This document shows, piece after piece, positions 50,549 through 62,374 of a stretch of DNA of 64,000 bases. The stretch is from Delphinus delphis (Eukaryota > Chordata > Mammalia > Artiodactyla > Delphinidae): the NCBI RefSeq assembly GCF_949987515.2, contig NW_027192659.1, positions 1,612,001 through 1,676,000 of the forward strand. Direction: 5' to 3'. The translations under genes were made by a program, and so were the position numbers. Every line of letters starts with the position of its first letter. Positions within the stretch are counted from its first letter, which is position 1. The notes under the pieces are model-generated. The model made no database searches, was not told the origin of the DNA, and saw only the letters and a program-made list of their open reading frames with translations.

Positions 50549-52127
50549 ACTCACCTTTCCCCTTAAGCAAGCATAAGTTGGTTTTCTAAATTTGAGACCC
50601 TGTTCTGTTTTGGAATGCAGTTCCTGTGTAGCCAAGTTTACATTCCGTGTATTAGTGATATCTTATGATGTTTCTTTTTCTGTGTGACTTATTTCAGTTA
50701 GAATCATCGTACCTGAATCCACTCATTATGCTGCTACGGGCCTGATGACATAGATTTCATTGCTGAGTGATACTGCATTGTACGTAAGTACCACAAGTTC
50801 TTTATCCATTTTTCACTTTCTGTGATATTGAACTTGTACGGTAAACGAGGTTCTTGTAAACGGAGGCGTCCCAAACTTTGGGGTGGCTGTGTCTTTTTTA
50901 TTTTAATTTCCCTAAGCTATAGGACCATAAGTGGAAGTGCCCTAGGCTCTATTGCTTTGTTTTTTAGATGTTTCAGGAAACACCATACACTTCTCCTGAG
51001 TGTCTGTTGGCAATTTACATCCCGCCCATCAGCATAACAAGGCTCCCAGTTCTCCATGGCCTGTCCTGCCTTTCTGGATTTTACACTTTTTTCAGATGGC
51101 CCTTTTGACCGGGGGGAAGTGAGACTTCATTGTAGTGCAGATTTCCTTTGCAAGTTTGCTTGGTTGGCCAAAAAGTGCGTATGCGTTTTTTCCTGAATAT
51201 ATTCAGGAAAAAACGCATACGCCCTTTTTGGCCAAGTGCATCATTGTGGACGTTCTGCCTCTTTTCCTATGCTTTCAATGCAATTCCAGTCTACCTCCTG
51301 AAATCGGTTTCCTGTAATTCTGCCCTGCTTTCAAGTCCTCTTGGCAGCCTTACTTCAGTATATTTTTGGACGATAGCTGTTATTTATAACTCTGCAGGTT
51401 TGTGAATTACAGTGCCCCTGAGCTCCTTTCTTCAACTCGCTTTCTTGTGACCTGGCCGCAACACCACAGGATGTCTTCAGGCCCTAATCTGGTGCTGGCA
51501 CGGCACGCTGAGCCTTTGGTTAATTCCTCTTCCTGGTGGGAAATGAGAGTTAAATTTGCCCATCCAGACACCTCCAGCTAGTCTCTCATTGGTTCTCGCT
51601 ATTCCTGTTCATATTCCACAGAAATTGCAAACTGGGCCAAACAGGAGGTTAAAGGGACTGACTCTCCAAGTCGGGAGAGTGTTAGTAAAGCATCTGGAAT
51701 GTTGCACCCGAGTACCAGGTTACGAAAACTGAGACATATTTGAACACGTCTCCCGTTCACATGGTTGATCATACTTGGGTTCCACATGCATGTTTTAGCT
51801 GAAGGAAGAATACCTTAAACCTGGAGAGTTAAGACCCGTGTAATGGGTACCATGCAATATGTCTTCAAAGGGTTTTCATTTGCTCACCGAACCTCTCCAA
51901 TCCTATCACTGCTGCGTTTATGCCCCTGTACACATGCTTGATTCTCTTTCGGAGACATAGCAATCCATAGGTTTTAAGATACTTACTAGTCAGGTACATT
52001 CTTAGGCGTTTAATATGGGGTGTTGAGTCCATTTCGTTGAGCAAGAAGTAGCTCTTGTCTATTCCATATTTGGCTTAAGGAACTTTATCTGTGCTCATTT
52101 CAATCTCTGGTTTTATGCAGCACCCCA
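50549..52127. repeat. Satellite unit 33 (1,579 bp)
   Basis: Starts left-type (TTTTGGAATGCAG), then GCTGCTACGGGC and GATACTGCATTGTACGTAAG as in unit 24. Hairpin 51164-51235, one mismatch (GTGCG). Confidence 0.96.
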
Positions 52128-53706
52128 ACTCACCTTTACCCTTAAGCAAGCATAAGTTGGTTTTCTAAATTTGAGACCCTGTTCTGTTCTGTAATTCAGT
52201 TCCTGTGTAGCCAAGTTTACATTCCGTGTATTACTGATATCTTATGATATTTCTTTTTCTGTGTGACTTATTTCAGTTAGAATCATCATACCTGAATCCA
52301 CTCATTGTGCTGCTAAGGGCCAGATGACACAGATTTCATTGCTGAGTGATATTGCTTTGTAAGTAAATACCACAACTTCTTTATCCATTTTTCACTTTCT
52401 GTGATGTTGAACTTGTACTGTAAACGAGGTTCTTGTAAACAGAGCCATTCCAAACTTTGGGGTGGCTGTGTCTTTTTGATTTTAATTTCCCTAAGCTATA
52501 GGACCATAAGTGGAAGTGCCCTAGGTTCTGTTGCTTTGTTTTTTAGATGTTTCAGGAAACACCATACACTTCTCCCGAGTGGTTGTTGGCAATTTACATC
52601 CCGCCCATCAGCATAACAAGGCTCCCAGTTCTCCATGGCCTGTCCTGCCTTTCTAGATTTTACCCTTTTTTCAGATGGCCCTTTTGACCGGGGGGAAGTG
52701 AGACTTCATTGTAGTGCAGATTTCCTTTGCAAGCTTGCTTGGTTGGCCAAGAAGTGCGTATGCGTTTTTTCCTGAATATATTCAGGAAAAAACGCATACG
52801 CCCTTTTTGGCCAAGTGCATCATTGTGGACGTTCTGCCTCTTTTCCTATGCTTTCAATGCAATTCCAGTCTACCTCCTGAAATCGGTTTCCTGCAATTCT
52901 GCCCCGCTTTCAAGTCCTCTTGGCAGCCTTACTTCAGTCTATTTTTGGACGATAGCTGTCATTTATAACTCTGCAGGTTTGTGAATTACAGTGACCCTGA
53001 GCTCCTTTCTTCAACTCGCTTTCTTTTGAGCTGGCCGCAACACCGCAGGATGGCTTCAGGCCCTAATCTGGTTCCGGCACGGCAAGCTGAGCCTTTGGTT
53101 AATTCCTCTTCCTGGTGGGAAATGAGAGTTAAATTTGCCCGTCCAGACACCTCCAGCTAGCCTCTCATTGCTTCTCGCTATTCCTGTTCATCTTCCGCAG
53201 AAATTGCAAACTGGGCCAAACAGGAGGTTAAAGGCGCTGACTCTCCAAGTGGGGAGAGTGTTAGTAAAGCATCTGGAATGTTGCACCCGAGTACCAGGGG
53301 AGGAAAACTGAGACATATTTGAACACGTCTCTCGTTCACATGGTTGATCATACTTGGGTTCCACATGCATGTTTTAGCTGAAGGAAGAATACCTTAAACC
53401 TGGAGAGTTGAGACCCGTGTAATGGGTATCATGCAATATGACTTCAAAGGGTCTTCATTTGCTCACCGAACCTCTCCAATCCTATCACTGCTGCGTTTAT
53501 GCCCCTGTACACACGCTTGATTCTCTTTCGGAGACATAGCAATCCATAGGTTTTAAGATACTTACTAGTCAGGTACATTCGTAGGCGTTTAATATGGGGT
53601 TTTGAGTCCATTTCGTTGAGCAAGGAGTAGCTCTTGTCTATTCCATATTTGGCTTAAGGAACTTTATCTGTGCTCATTTCAATCTCTGGTTTTATGCAGC
53701 ACCCCA
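52128..53706. repeat. Satellite unit 34 (1,579 bp)
   Basis: Right-hand type. CACCTTTACCC and GGGCCAGATG private. Hairpin 52743-52814, mismatches in the left arm (CCAAGAAGTGCG). Confidence 0.96.
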
Positions 53707-55288
53707 ACTCACCTTTCCCCTTAAGCAAGCATAAGTTGGTTTTCTAAATTTGAGACCCTGTTCTGTTCTGTAATTCAGTTCCTGTGTAGCCAAGTTTACA
53801 TTCCGTGCATTACTGATATCTTATGATGTTTCTTTTTCTGTGTGACTTATTTCAGTTAGAATCATCATACCTGAATCCACTCATTGTGCTGCTAAGGGCC
53901 TGATGACACAGATTTCATTGCTGAGTGATATTGCTTTGTAAGTAAATACCACAACTTCTTTATCCATTTTTCACTTTCTGCGATGTTGAACTTGTACTGT
54001 AAACGAGGTTCTTGTAAACAGAGGCGTCCAAAACTTTGGGGTGGCTGTGTCTTTTTGATTTTAATTTCCCTAAGCTATAGGACCATAAGTGGCAGTGCCC
54101 TAGGCTCTGTTGCTTTGTTTTTTAGATGTTTCAGGAAACACCATACACTTCTCCCGAGTGTCTGTTGGCAATTTACATCCCGCCCATCAGCATAACAAGG
54201 CTCCCAGTTCTCCATGGCCTGTCCTGCCTTTCTGGATTTTACACTTTTTTCAGATGGCCCTTTTGACCGGGGGGGGAAGTGAGACTTCATTGTAGTGCAG
54301 ATTTCCTTTGCAAGCTTGCTTGGTTGGCCAAAAAGGGCGTATGCGTTTTTTCCTGAATATATTCAGGAAAAAACGCATACGCCCTTTTTGGCCAAGTGCA
54401 TCATTGTGGACGTTCTGCCTCTTTTTCTATGCTTTCAATGCAATTCCAGTCTACCTCCTGAAATCGGTTTCCTGCAATTCTGCCCCGCTTTCAAGTCCTC
54501 TTGGCAGCCTTACTTCAGTCTATTTTTGGACGATAGCTGTCATTTATAACTCTGCAGGTTTGTGAATTACAGTGCCCCTGAGCTCCTTTCTTCAACTTGC
54601 TTTCTTGTGACCTGGCCGCAACACCGCAGGATGGCTTCAGGCCCTAATCTGGTTCTGGCACGGCACGCTGAGCCTTTGGTTAATTCCTCTTCCTGGTGGG
54701 AAATGAGAGTTAAATTTGCCCGTCCAGACACCTCCAGCTAGTCTCTCATTGGTTCTCGCTATTCCTGTTCATCTTCCGCAGAAATTGCAAACTGGGCCAA
54801 ACAGGAGGTTAAAGGGACTGACTCTCCAAGTGGGGAGAGTGTTAGTAAAGCGTCTGGAATGTTGCACCCGAGTACCAGGGTACGAAAACTGAGACATATT
54901 TGAACACGTCTCCTGATCACATGGTTGATCATATTCTAGGTTCCACATGCATGTTTTAGCTGAAGGAAGAATACCTTAAACCTGGGTAGTTGAAACCTGT
55001 GGAATGGGTACCATGCAATATGACTTCAAAGGGTCTTCATTTGCTCACCGAACCTCTCCAATCCTATCACTGCTGCGTTTATGCCCCTGTACACATGCTT
55101 GATTCTCTTTCAGAGACATAGCAATCCCTAGGTTTTAAGATACTTACTAGTCAGGTACATTCTTAGGCGTTTAATATGCGGTGTTGAGTCCATTTCGTTG
55201 AGCAAGGAGTAGCTCTTGTCTTTTCCATATTTGGCTTAAGGAACTTTATCTGTGCTCATTTCAATCTCTGGTTTTATGCAGCACCCCA
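53707..55288. repeat. Satellite unit 35 (1,582 bp)
   Basis: Two extra G in the run at about 54269 (eight instead of six). TCCTGATCACATGG and AATCCCTAGG as in units 28/30. Hairpin 54324-54395, perfect. Confidence 0.96.
54075..54290 (-). pseudogene. L1 ORF2 remnant, unit 35
   Basis: A 71-codon minus-strand frame containing LGRSVWCFLKHLKNKA, the same decayed ORF2 C-terminal segment as in unit 32. It is one visible instance of a relic that every unit carries with varying stops and frameshifts. Confidence 0.7.
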
Positions 55289-56867
55289 ACTCACCTTTCC
55301 CCTTAAGCAAGCATAAGTTGGTTTTCTAAATTTGAGACCCTGTTCTGTTCTGTAATTCAGTTCCTGTGTAGCCAAGTTTAAATTCCGTGTATTACTGATA
55401 TCTTATGATGTTTCTTTTTCTGTGTGACTTATTTCAGTTAGAATCATCGTACCTGAATCCACTCATTGTGCTGCTAAGGGCCTGATGACATAGATTTCAT
55501 TGCTGAGTGATATTGCTTTGTAAGAGAATACCACAACTTCTTTATCCATTTTTCACTTTCTGCGATGTTGAACTTGTACTGTAAATGAGGTTCTTGTAAA
55601 CAGAGCCGTTCCAAACTTTGGGGTGGCTGTGTCTTTTTGATTTTAATTTCCCTAAGCTATAGGACCATAAGTGGAAGTGCCCTAGGCTCTGTTGCTTTGT
55701 TTTTTAGATGTTTCAGGAAACACCATACACTTCTCCCAAGTGTCTGTTGGCAATTTACATCCCGCCCATCAGCATAACAAGGCTCCCAGTTCTCCATGGC
55801 CTGTCCTGCCTTTCTGGATTTTACACTTTTTTCAGATGGCCCTTTTGACCGGGGGGAAGTGAGACTTCATTGTAGTGCAGATTTCCTTTGCAAGCTTGCT
55901 TGGTTGGCCAAAAAGGCCGTATGCGTTTTTTCCTGAATATATTCAGGAAAAAACGCATACGCCCTTTTTGGCCAAGTGCATCATTGTGGACGTTCTGCCT
56001 CTTTTCCTATGCTTTCAATGCAATTCCAGTCTACCTCCTGAAATCGGTTTCCTGCAATTCTGCCCCGCTTTCAAGTCCTCTTGGCAGCCTTACTTCAGTC
56101 TATTTTTGGACAATAGCTGTCATTTATAACTCTGAAGGTTTGTGAATTACAGTGCCCCTGAGCTCCTTTCTTCAACTCGCTTTCTTTTGAGCTGGCCGCA
56201 ACACCGCAGGATGGCTTCAGGCCCTAATCTGTTTCCGGCACGGCACACTGAGCCTTTGGATATTTCCACTTCCTGGTGGGAAATGAGAGTTAAATTTGCC
56301 CGTCCAGACACCTCCAGCTAGCCTCTCATTGGTTCTCGCTATTCCTGTTCATCTTCCGCAGAAATTGCAAACTGGGCCAAACAGGAGGTTAAAGGCGCTG
56401 ACTCTCCAAGTCGGGAGAGTGTTAGTAAAGCGTCTGGAATGTTGCACCCGAGTACCAGGGGAGGAAAACTGAGACATATTTGAACACGTCGCCCGTTCAC
56501 ATGGTTGATCATACTCGGGTTCCACATGCATGTTTTAGCTGAAGGAAGAATACCTTAAACCTGAAGAGTTGAGACCCGTGTAATGGGTACCATGCAATAT
56601 GACTTCAAAGGGTCTTCATTTGCTCACCGAACCTCTCCAATCCTATCACTGCTGCGTTTATGCCCCTGTACACATGCTTGATTCTCTTTTGGAGACATAG
56701 CAATCCATAGGTTTTACGATACTTACTAGTCAGGTACATTCTTACGCGTTTAATATGCGGTGTTGAGTCCATTTCGTTGAGCAAGGAGTAGCTCTTGTCT
56801 ATTCCATATTTGACTTAAGGAACTTTATCTGTGCTCATTTCAATCTCTGGTTTTATGCAGCACCCCA
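55289..56867. repeat. Satellite unit 36 (1,579 bp)
   Basis: Many private changes (TAAGAGAATACC, TCTGAAGGTTTG, GATATTTCCACTTCC). Hairpin 55904-55975, one mismatch (GGCCG). Confidence 0.96.
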
Positions 56868-58446
56868 ACTCACCTTTCCCCTTAAGCAAGCATAAGTTGG
56901 TTTTCTAAATTTGAAACCCTGTTCTGTTCTGTAATTCAGTTCCTGTGTAGCCAAGTTTACATTCCGTGTATTACTGATATCTTATGATGTTTCTTTTTCT
57001 GTGTGACTTATTTCAGTTAGAATCATCATACCTGAACCCACTCATTGTGCTTCTAAGGGCCTGATGACATAGATTTCATTGCTGAGTGATATTGCTTTGT
57101 AAGTAAATACCACAACTTCTTTATCCATTTTTCACTTTCTGCGATGTTGAACTTGTACTGTGAACGAGGTTCTTATAAACAGAGGCGTCCCAAACTTTGG
57201 GGTGGCTGTGTCTTTCTGATTTTAATTTCCCTAAGCTATAGGACCATAAGTGGAAGTGCCCTAGGCTCTGTTGCTTTGTCTTTTAGATGTTTCAGGAAAC
57301 ACCATACACTTCTCCCGAGTGTCTGTTGGCAATTTACATCCCGCCCATCAGCATAACAAGGCTCCCAGTTCTCCATGGCCTGTCCTGCCTTTCTGGATTT
57401 TACACTTTATTCAGATGGCCCTTTTGACCGGGGGGAAGTGAGACTTCATTGTAGTGCAGATTTCCTTTGCAAGCTTGCTTGGTTGGCCAAAAAGGGCGTA
57501 TGCGTTTTTTCCTGAATATATTCAGGAAAAAACGCATACGCCCTTTTTGGCCAAGTGCATCATTGTGGACGTTCTGCCTCTTTTCCTATGCTTTCAATGC
57601 AATTCCAGTCTACCTCCTGAAATCGGTTTCCTGCAATTCTGCCCCGCTTTCAAGTCCTCTTGGCAGCCTTACTTCAGTCTATTTTTGGGCGATAGCTGTC
57701 ATTTATAACTCTGCAGGTTTGTGAATTACAGTGCCCCTGAGCTCCTTTCTTCAACTCGCTTTCTTGTGAGCTGGCCGCAACACCGCAGGATGCCTTCAGG
57801 CCCTAATCTGGTTCCGGCACGGTACCCTGAGCCTTTGGTTAATTCCTCTTCCTGGTGGGAAATGAGAGTTAAATTTGCCCGTCCAGACACCTCCAGCTAG
57901 CCTCTCATTGGTTCTCGCTATTCCTGTTCATCTTTCGCAGAAATTGCAAACTGGGCCAAACAGGAGGTTAAAGGGACTGACTCTCCAAGACGGGAGTGTG
58001 TTAGTAAAGCGTCTGGAATGTTGCACCCGAGTACCAGGGGGGGAAAACTGAGACATATTTGAACACGTCTCCCGTTCACATGGTTGATCATACTCTGGGT
58101 TCCACATGCATGTTTTAGCTGAAGGAAGAATACCTTAAACCTGGGTAGTTGAAACCCGTGGAATGGGTACCATGCAATATGACTTCAAAGGGTCTTCATT
58201 TGCTCATGAACCTCTCCAATCCTATCACTGCTGTGTTTATGCCCCTGTACACATGCTTGATTCTCTTTTGGAGACATAGCAATCCATAGGTTTTAAGATA
58301 CTTACTAGTCAGGTATATTCTTAGGCGTTTAATATGGGGTGTTGAGTCCATTTCGTTGAGCAAGGAGTAGCTCTTGTCTATTCCATATTTGGCTTAAGGA
58401 ACTTTATCTGTGCTCATTTCAATCTCTGGTTTTATGCAGCACCCCA
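56868..58446. repeat. Satellite unit 37 (1,579 bp), last short unit
   Basis: Last unit of about 1,580 bp. Private CTGTGAACGAGG, TTTGGGCGATAG, GGTACCCTGAG and TTGCTCATGAACC. Hairpin 57483-57554, perfect. Confidence 0.96.
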
Positions 58447-60190
58447 ACTCACCTTTCCCCTTAAGCACGCATATGTTGGTTTTCTAAATTTGAGACACTG
58501 TTCTGTTCTGTAATTCAGTTCCTGTGTAGCCAAGTTTACATTCCGTGTATTACTGATATCTTATGATGTTTCTTTTTCTGTGTGACTTATTTCAGTTCGA
58601 ATCATCATACCTGAATCCACTCATTGTGATGCTAAGGGCCTGATGACACAGATTTCATTGCTGAGTGATATTGCTTTGTAAGTAAATACCACAAGTTCTT
58701 TATCCATTTTTCACTTTCTGCGATATTGAACTTGTACTGTAAACGAGGTTCTTGTAAACAGAGCCGTTCCAAACTTTGGGGTGCTGTGTCTTTTTGATTT
58801 TAATTTCCCGAAGCTATAGGACCATAAGTGGAAGTGCCCTAGGCTCTGTTGCTTTGTTTTTTAGATGTTTCAGGAAACACCATACACTTCTCCAGAGTGT
58901 CTGTTGGCAATTTACATCCCGCCCATCAGCATAAGAAGGCTCCCAGTTCTCCATGGCCTGTCCTGCCTTTCTGGATTTTACACTTTTTTCAGATGGCCCT
59001 TTTGACCGGGTGGAAGTGAGACTTCATTGTAGTGCAGATTTCCTTTGCAAGCTTGCTTGGTTGGCCAAAAAGTGCGTATGCGTTTTTTCCTGAATATATT
59101 CAGGAAAAAACGCATACGCCCTTTTTGGCCAAGTGCATCATTGTCGAGTTTCTGACTCTCTTCGTATGTTTTCAATGCAATTCCAGTCTACCTCCTGAAA
59201 TCGGTTTCCTGCAATTCTGCCTTGCTTTCAATGCCTCTTCATAGCCTTACCTCAATATATTTTTTAAAAATAGTTGGCCTTTATAACTCTGCAGGTTTTT
59301 GAATTGCAGTGGCCCTTAGCTCCATTTTTTAGCTCTTATTTTTGTGGTCTTGCCCCATAACCACAGGATTCCTTGAAGCCCTATTTTTCTTCTGGGGCAC
59401 CTGCTGTGCCTTTGGTTAATTCTTCTTACTGATGTGATATTAGAGTGACATGTGCCCATTGAAACCGCTACAGCTAGTTTCTCACTGGTTCCCCCTATTC
59501 CCATTCATCCTCTGCACTAACTGCAGACTGTGCGATACCAGAACTTAAAGGCATTGACTCCATGTGGGGATGTTGTTAGTAAAGCGGCTGGAATGTCGAT
59601 CCGGAGCCCCAGGAGAGGAAAAATGAGGTGCGTTTTAGAAACCTTTCCCGATCATATGGTATACCAGTCGCTGGGTTTCCCAAGCATGGTTTAGCTGTAG
59701 GAAGATTCCCTTCAACCTGGAGTGTTGGGACCCTTGGACTGAGTAGCATGAAGTATTGCATTAAACTTTCGGCAGTTGCTCACCAAAGCTCACCAATCCT
59801 GTCAGCCCCAAGTGTCCAGCCTTATGTCTTATCCAGCTGTGGGTTTATATGTGGTCAATCCAGGTTGCATCACAGCCCCTGAGTGAATTTTGTAAGAATT
59901 TTTCTCTCTTTCATTGTTTCAGCGTTTTGTTTTTAAAATTTATTTCTATAATGGGGTTTAGCTCCTTTTCACTGCTGTGTTTGTGCCGCTCTGCACACAC
60001 TTGATTCCCTTATGGAGATATATCAATACATGGGTTTTAAGATTCTTATTCCTCAGATATATTTCTCTGCGGTGTATAGGGTGTGTTGAGGCCTGTTCAT
60101 TGAGCAAGGTGTAGATCTTGTCTAATACCTATTTGGTTTATTGAACGGTATCTGTGCTAATTTCAAACTCTGGTTTTATGCATCACCCCA
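58447..60190. repeat. Satellite unit 38 (1,744 bp), long form, half homogenised and half decayed
   Basis: The first ~700 bp, through the hairpin at 59061-59132 (left arm GTGCG, one mismatch), are as close to the array as its neighbours are. From about 59,145 identity falls sharply, apart from a matching stretch at about 59,170-59,221. The extra length is a segment of about 167 bp at 59,805-59,971 that units 1-37 lack. Landmark spacing to the next unit (58723 to 60470) is 1,747 bp. Confidence 0.93.
59805..59971. repeat. Segment of about 167 bp absent from all 1,580-bp units
   Basis: In units 1-37 the text runs CAATCCTATCA directly into CTGCTGCGTTTATG. In this unit the counterparts, CAATCCTGTCA and CTGCTGTGTTTGTG, are separated by this segment. 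TCA occurs at both ends (59802-59804 and 59969-59971), as expected for a deletion at 3-bp microhomology. Unit 39 carries a diverged version at the same place, so the short form is the derived one. Confidence 0.88.
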
Positions 60191-60445
60191 CCTCTCCTTT
60201 CCCCTTAAGCTGACATAAGTGTGTTTTCTAAATGTGAGACACTGTTCTGTTCTGTAATTCATTTCTTGTGCAGCCATATTTACCCTCCCTCTATAAGTGA
60301 TATCTTATGATATGTTTCTTTTTCTGTTTGACTTATTTCAAGTAGTATTATCGGACCTAAATCCACTCTTTATCCTTCTACTAGCCTTATTACATTGATT
60401 TCATGGTGAAGAGATATTCCATTGTACATAAGTACCACATCTTCT

Positions 60446-60703
60446 TTATCCATTGTTCTCTTTCCTGGGATATTTAAGGTGTACTGAAGTTGAGGTTCTT
60501 GTAAACAGAGTAGCCCTAAACTGTGGTGTGCTTGTGTCTTGTTGATTTTTAGACTTCCCTAGATATACTCCCATGATTGGAAGAGTCCTATGCTCTGTAG
60601 CTCTGTTTTTTAGATGATTTAGGAACCACCATACACTTCTCCAGAGTGGCTCTCGGCAGTTCACACACTGCCCATCAGCGTATAAAGGCTCCCTGTTCTC
60701 CAT
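60446..60703 (-). pseudogene. L1 ORF2 C-terminal fragment in unit 39
   Basis: The minus strand reads through 85 codons that follow the C-terminal end of L1 ORF2 protein. PLWRSVWWFLNHLKNRA corresponds to the conserved W-R-x-V-W-x-F-L-x-x-L-K segment, followed by a T-L-P-I-M-G-V-Y counterpart of the usual IPLLGIYP and by QQDTSTPQF. This region lies beyond the endonuclease and reverse transcriptase, so nothing catalytic is present. It is broken on both sides and is evidence of origin only. The unit's L1 part therefore runs antisense to the plus strand. Confidence 0.85.
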
Positions 60704-60809
60704 GGCCTGTCCTGCATTTCTGGTTTTTACAATTTTTTAGGATGGCCCTTTTGACCGGTGGGAAGTGAGACTTCTTTGTTGTGCACATTTGCATTGCTTG
60801 CTTGCTTCG

Positions 60810-60881
60810 TTGCCCATAAAGTGCGTATGCGTTTTTTCCTGGATATAATCAGGAAAAAACGCATACGCCCTTTTGGGCCAA
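60810..60881. mobile_element. Foldback MITE copy in decayed unit 39
   Basis: 72 bp, still strongly palindromic: GTGCGTATGCG and CGCATACGCCC arms around CCTGGATATAATCAGG. I count about six changes from the array hairpin, fewer than in neighbouring stretches of the same length. The right end reads GGCCAAC, one base closer to a mariner end (GGTTGGCC/GGCCAACC) than in the array. Confidence 0.7.
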
Positions 60882-61553
60882 CTGCATCATTGTCGAAATT
60901 CTGCCGCTTTTCATGTGCGTTAAAGACGAGTCTAATCTATCTCTTGAAATCTGTTTCTTGCAATTCTGTCTTGCATTCAGATCCTCTTCTTTGCCTTACC
61001 TCAACATATTTTTGGACGTTAGTTTTCATTTATAACTCTGCAGGTTTGTGAATTGCAGTGACCCTGAGCTCCATTTTTTAAGTTGCTCTTTTGTGAGCTG
61101 GCCTCAAACCCGCAGGATTGCTTCAGGCCCTATTTTGGCTCCGGCGAGGCAGGCTGAGCCTTTCTTTAATTCTTATTCTTAATGGGAAATTAGAGTGATA
61201 TGTGCCCGTCCAAACCCCTACAACTCTTCTCTCATTGGTTCCCCCTCTTCCCGTTCATCCTCCTCACAATTTGCAAAATGTGTGAAACAGAAGTTTAAAT
61301 GTGCTGATTCTCCAAGTGGGGAGATTCTAAGTAGCGTGGCTGGAATGGTGAACAGGAGCACCAGGAGAGGATAAATGAGGTGCATTTTAGACACATCTCC
61401 CGATCACATGGTGTACAGTCCTCTGGGTTTTCCATGCATGTTTTAGCTGTAGGAAGATCCCTTGAACCTGCAGATTTGGGACCCATTGAATGGGTACCAG
61501 GTAGTATTACTTTAAAGGGTGTGCATTTCCTCACCCAACCTCACATTTCTCTT

Positions 61554-61717
61554 AGCGCAAACAGTTTCCAGCCTTATGTCTCATCCTGCTGTGGGTCTAG
61601 ATGTGTTCAATCCATGTTGCATCACCGTCCCTGAGGAAAAGTTGTAAGAGGTTTTCTCTGTCTCTCTGTCGTTTATTTTTTTCAATTTATTACTATATTG
61701 GTTACAGCTGATTTTCA
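61554..61717. repeat. Second copy of the segment missing from the short units
   Basis: Matches 59,805-59,971 in order: CAGCCTTATGTCT, CTGTGGGT, TCAATCCA, GTTGCATCAC, CCCTGAG, TTTATT. It is diverged, as the rest of unit 39 is. Its ends are approximate. Confidence 0.82.
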
Positions 61718-62122
61718 AAGCTCTGTTTCTTGCTGCTGTACATCCACTTGATTCGCGTACAGAGAGACATCAATAAATTCTTTTTCAGATTCTTACCAGT
61801 CGTATATATTCTTTTCCGGTGACTTGAGTGTGCTGAGTGCAGTTCTTTTAGCTACCGTGTAGGCCTTGTTGATTATCAGTTTGGTATTTGGAATGGTATC
61901 TTTGCTAATTTCAACCTCCTGGATGATGCCTCACCCCTCCCCACCTTTCCCGTTTAGCAGCCTTATGCGTGTTTTCTACATATTTGACTATGTTTTTGTT
62001 TTGTAATTTATTTCATGTGTAGCCATTTTGGATTCCACCTTTAAGTGATATCTTATGATATGTGTCTTTTTCTTTTTGAATTCTGTCACTTAGAATGATC
62101 ATACGTAACTCCTCCGGAGTCG

Positions 62123-62374
62123 TTACAACTGGCCATATTTCATTGATTTCCAGGCTGAATAATATTCCACTCTACCTAAGTACCACATCTCTATCCATTT
62201 TTCCCCTCCAGAGACATTTAAGTTATATCCTAGTCGAGGATCTTTTAAACAGAGAGGGGGTAAACATTGGGGTGCCTGTGTCCTCTCGATTTTTGTTTTT
62301 CCCAAGATATACGCCCATGAGTGCAAGTGCCCTATGCTCTGTAGCTCATTTTTTAGATGCTTTAGTAAACACAA
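62123..62374 (-). pseudogene. L1 ORF2 C-terminal fragment in unit 40
   Basis: Minus-strand frame of 83 codons. EKWIEMWYLGRVEYYSA matches the conserved D-E-W-I-x-K-M-W-Y-x-x-x-M-E-Y-Y-S-A end of L1 ORF2 protein, and LLKHLKNELQ matches the W-R-F-L-K-K-L-K-I-E-L segment. This is the clearest proof that the satellite unit contains L1 ORF2 in antisense, because this oldest unit kept the most readable copy. No catalytic part; decayed. Confidence 0.9.

Larger units (their letters stand above)
1..58446. repeat. Satellite array, 37 tandem units of about 1,580 bp
   Basis: The same sequence recurs head to tail. The landmark CGATGTTGAAC falls at 277, 1857, 3437 and so on, exactly 1,580 bp apart as far as 33457, then 1,577-1,582 bp apart to 57144. 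All units share one orientation. Units 1-23 differ from each other at only a handful of sites; units 24-37 differ from them at many more. The period and the cetartiodactyl transposon content match what I recall of the common cetacean satellite in toothed whales; that name is recall, not a search result. Unit boundaries here are arbitrary and take base 1 as the phase. Confidence 0.98.
60191..61938. repeat. Satellite unit 39 (1,748 bp), long form, decayed
   Basis: Aligns to the unit along its whole length, with roughly a fifth to a quarter of bases changed. Landmarks: CACCCCACC at 60184, hairpin 60810-60881, TAACTCTGCAGGTTTGTG near 61033, ATGCATGTTTTAGCTG near 61434. It holds the extra segment at about 61,554-61,717. 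Confidence 0.92.

Noticed and set aside
1..58446. CRISPR array or bacterial repeat system
   Set aside because: The repeat unit is 1,580 bp with no variable spacers, and the transposon content is mammalian.
59628..59882. 84-codon frame in decayed unit 38, with a similar one at 61380-61634
   Set aside because: Both lie in the decayed unknown block. The two peptides resemble each other only because the units are homologous, and the array version is full of stops. No known domain.
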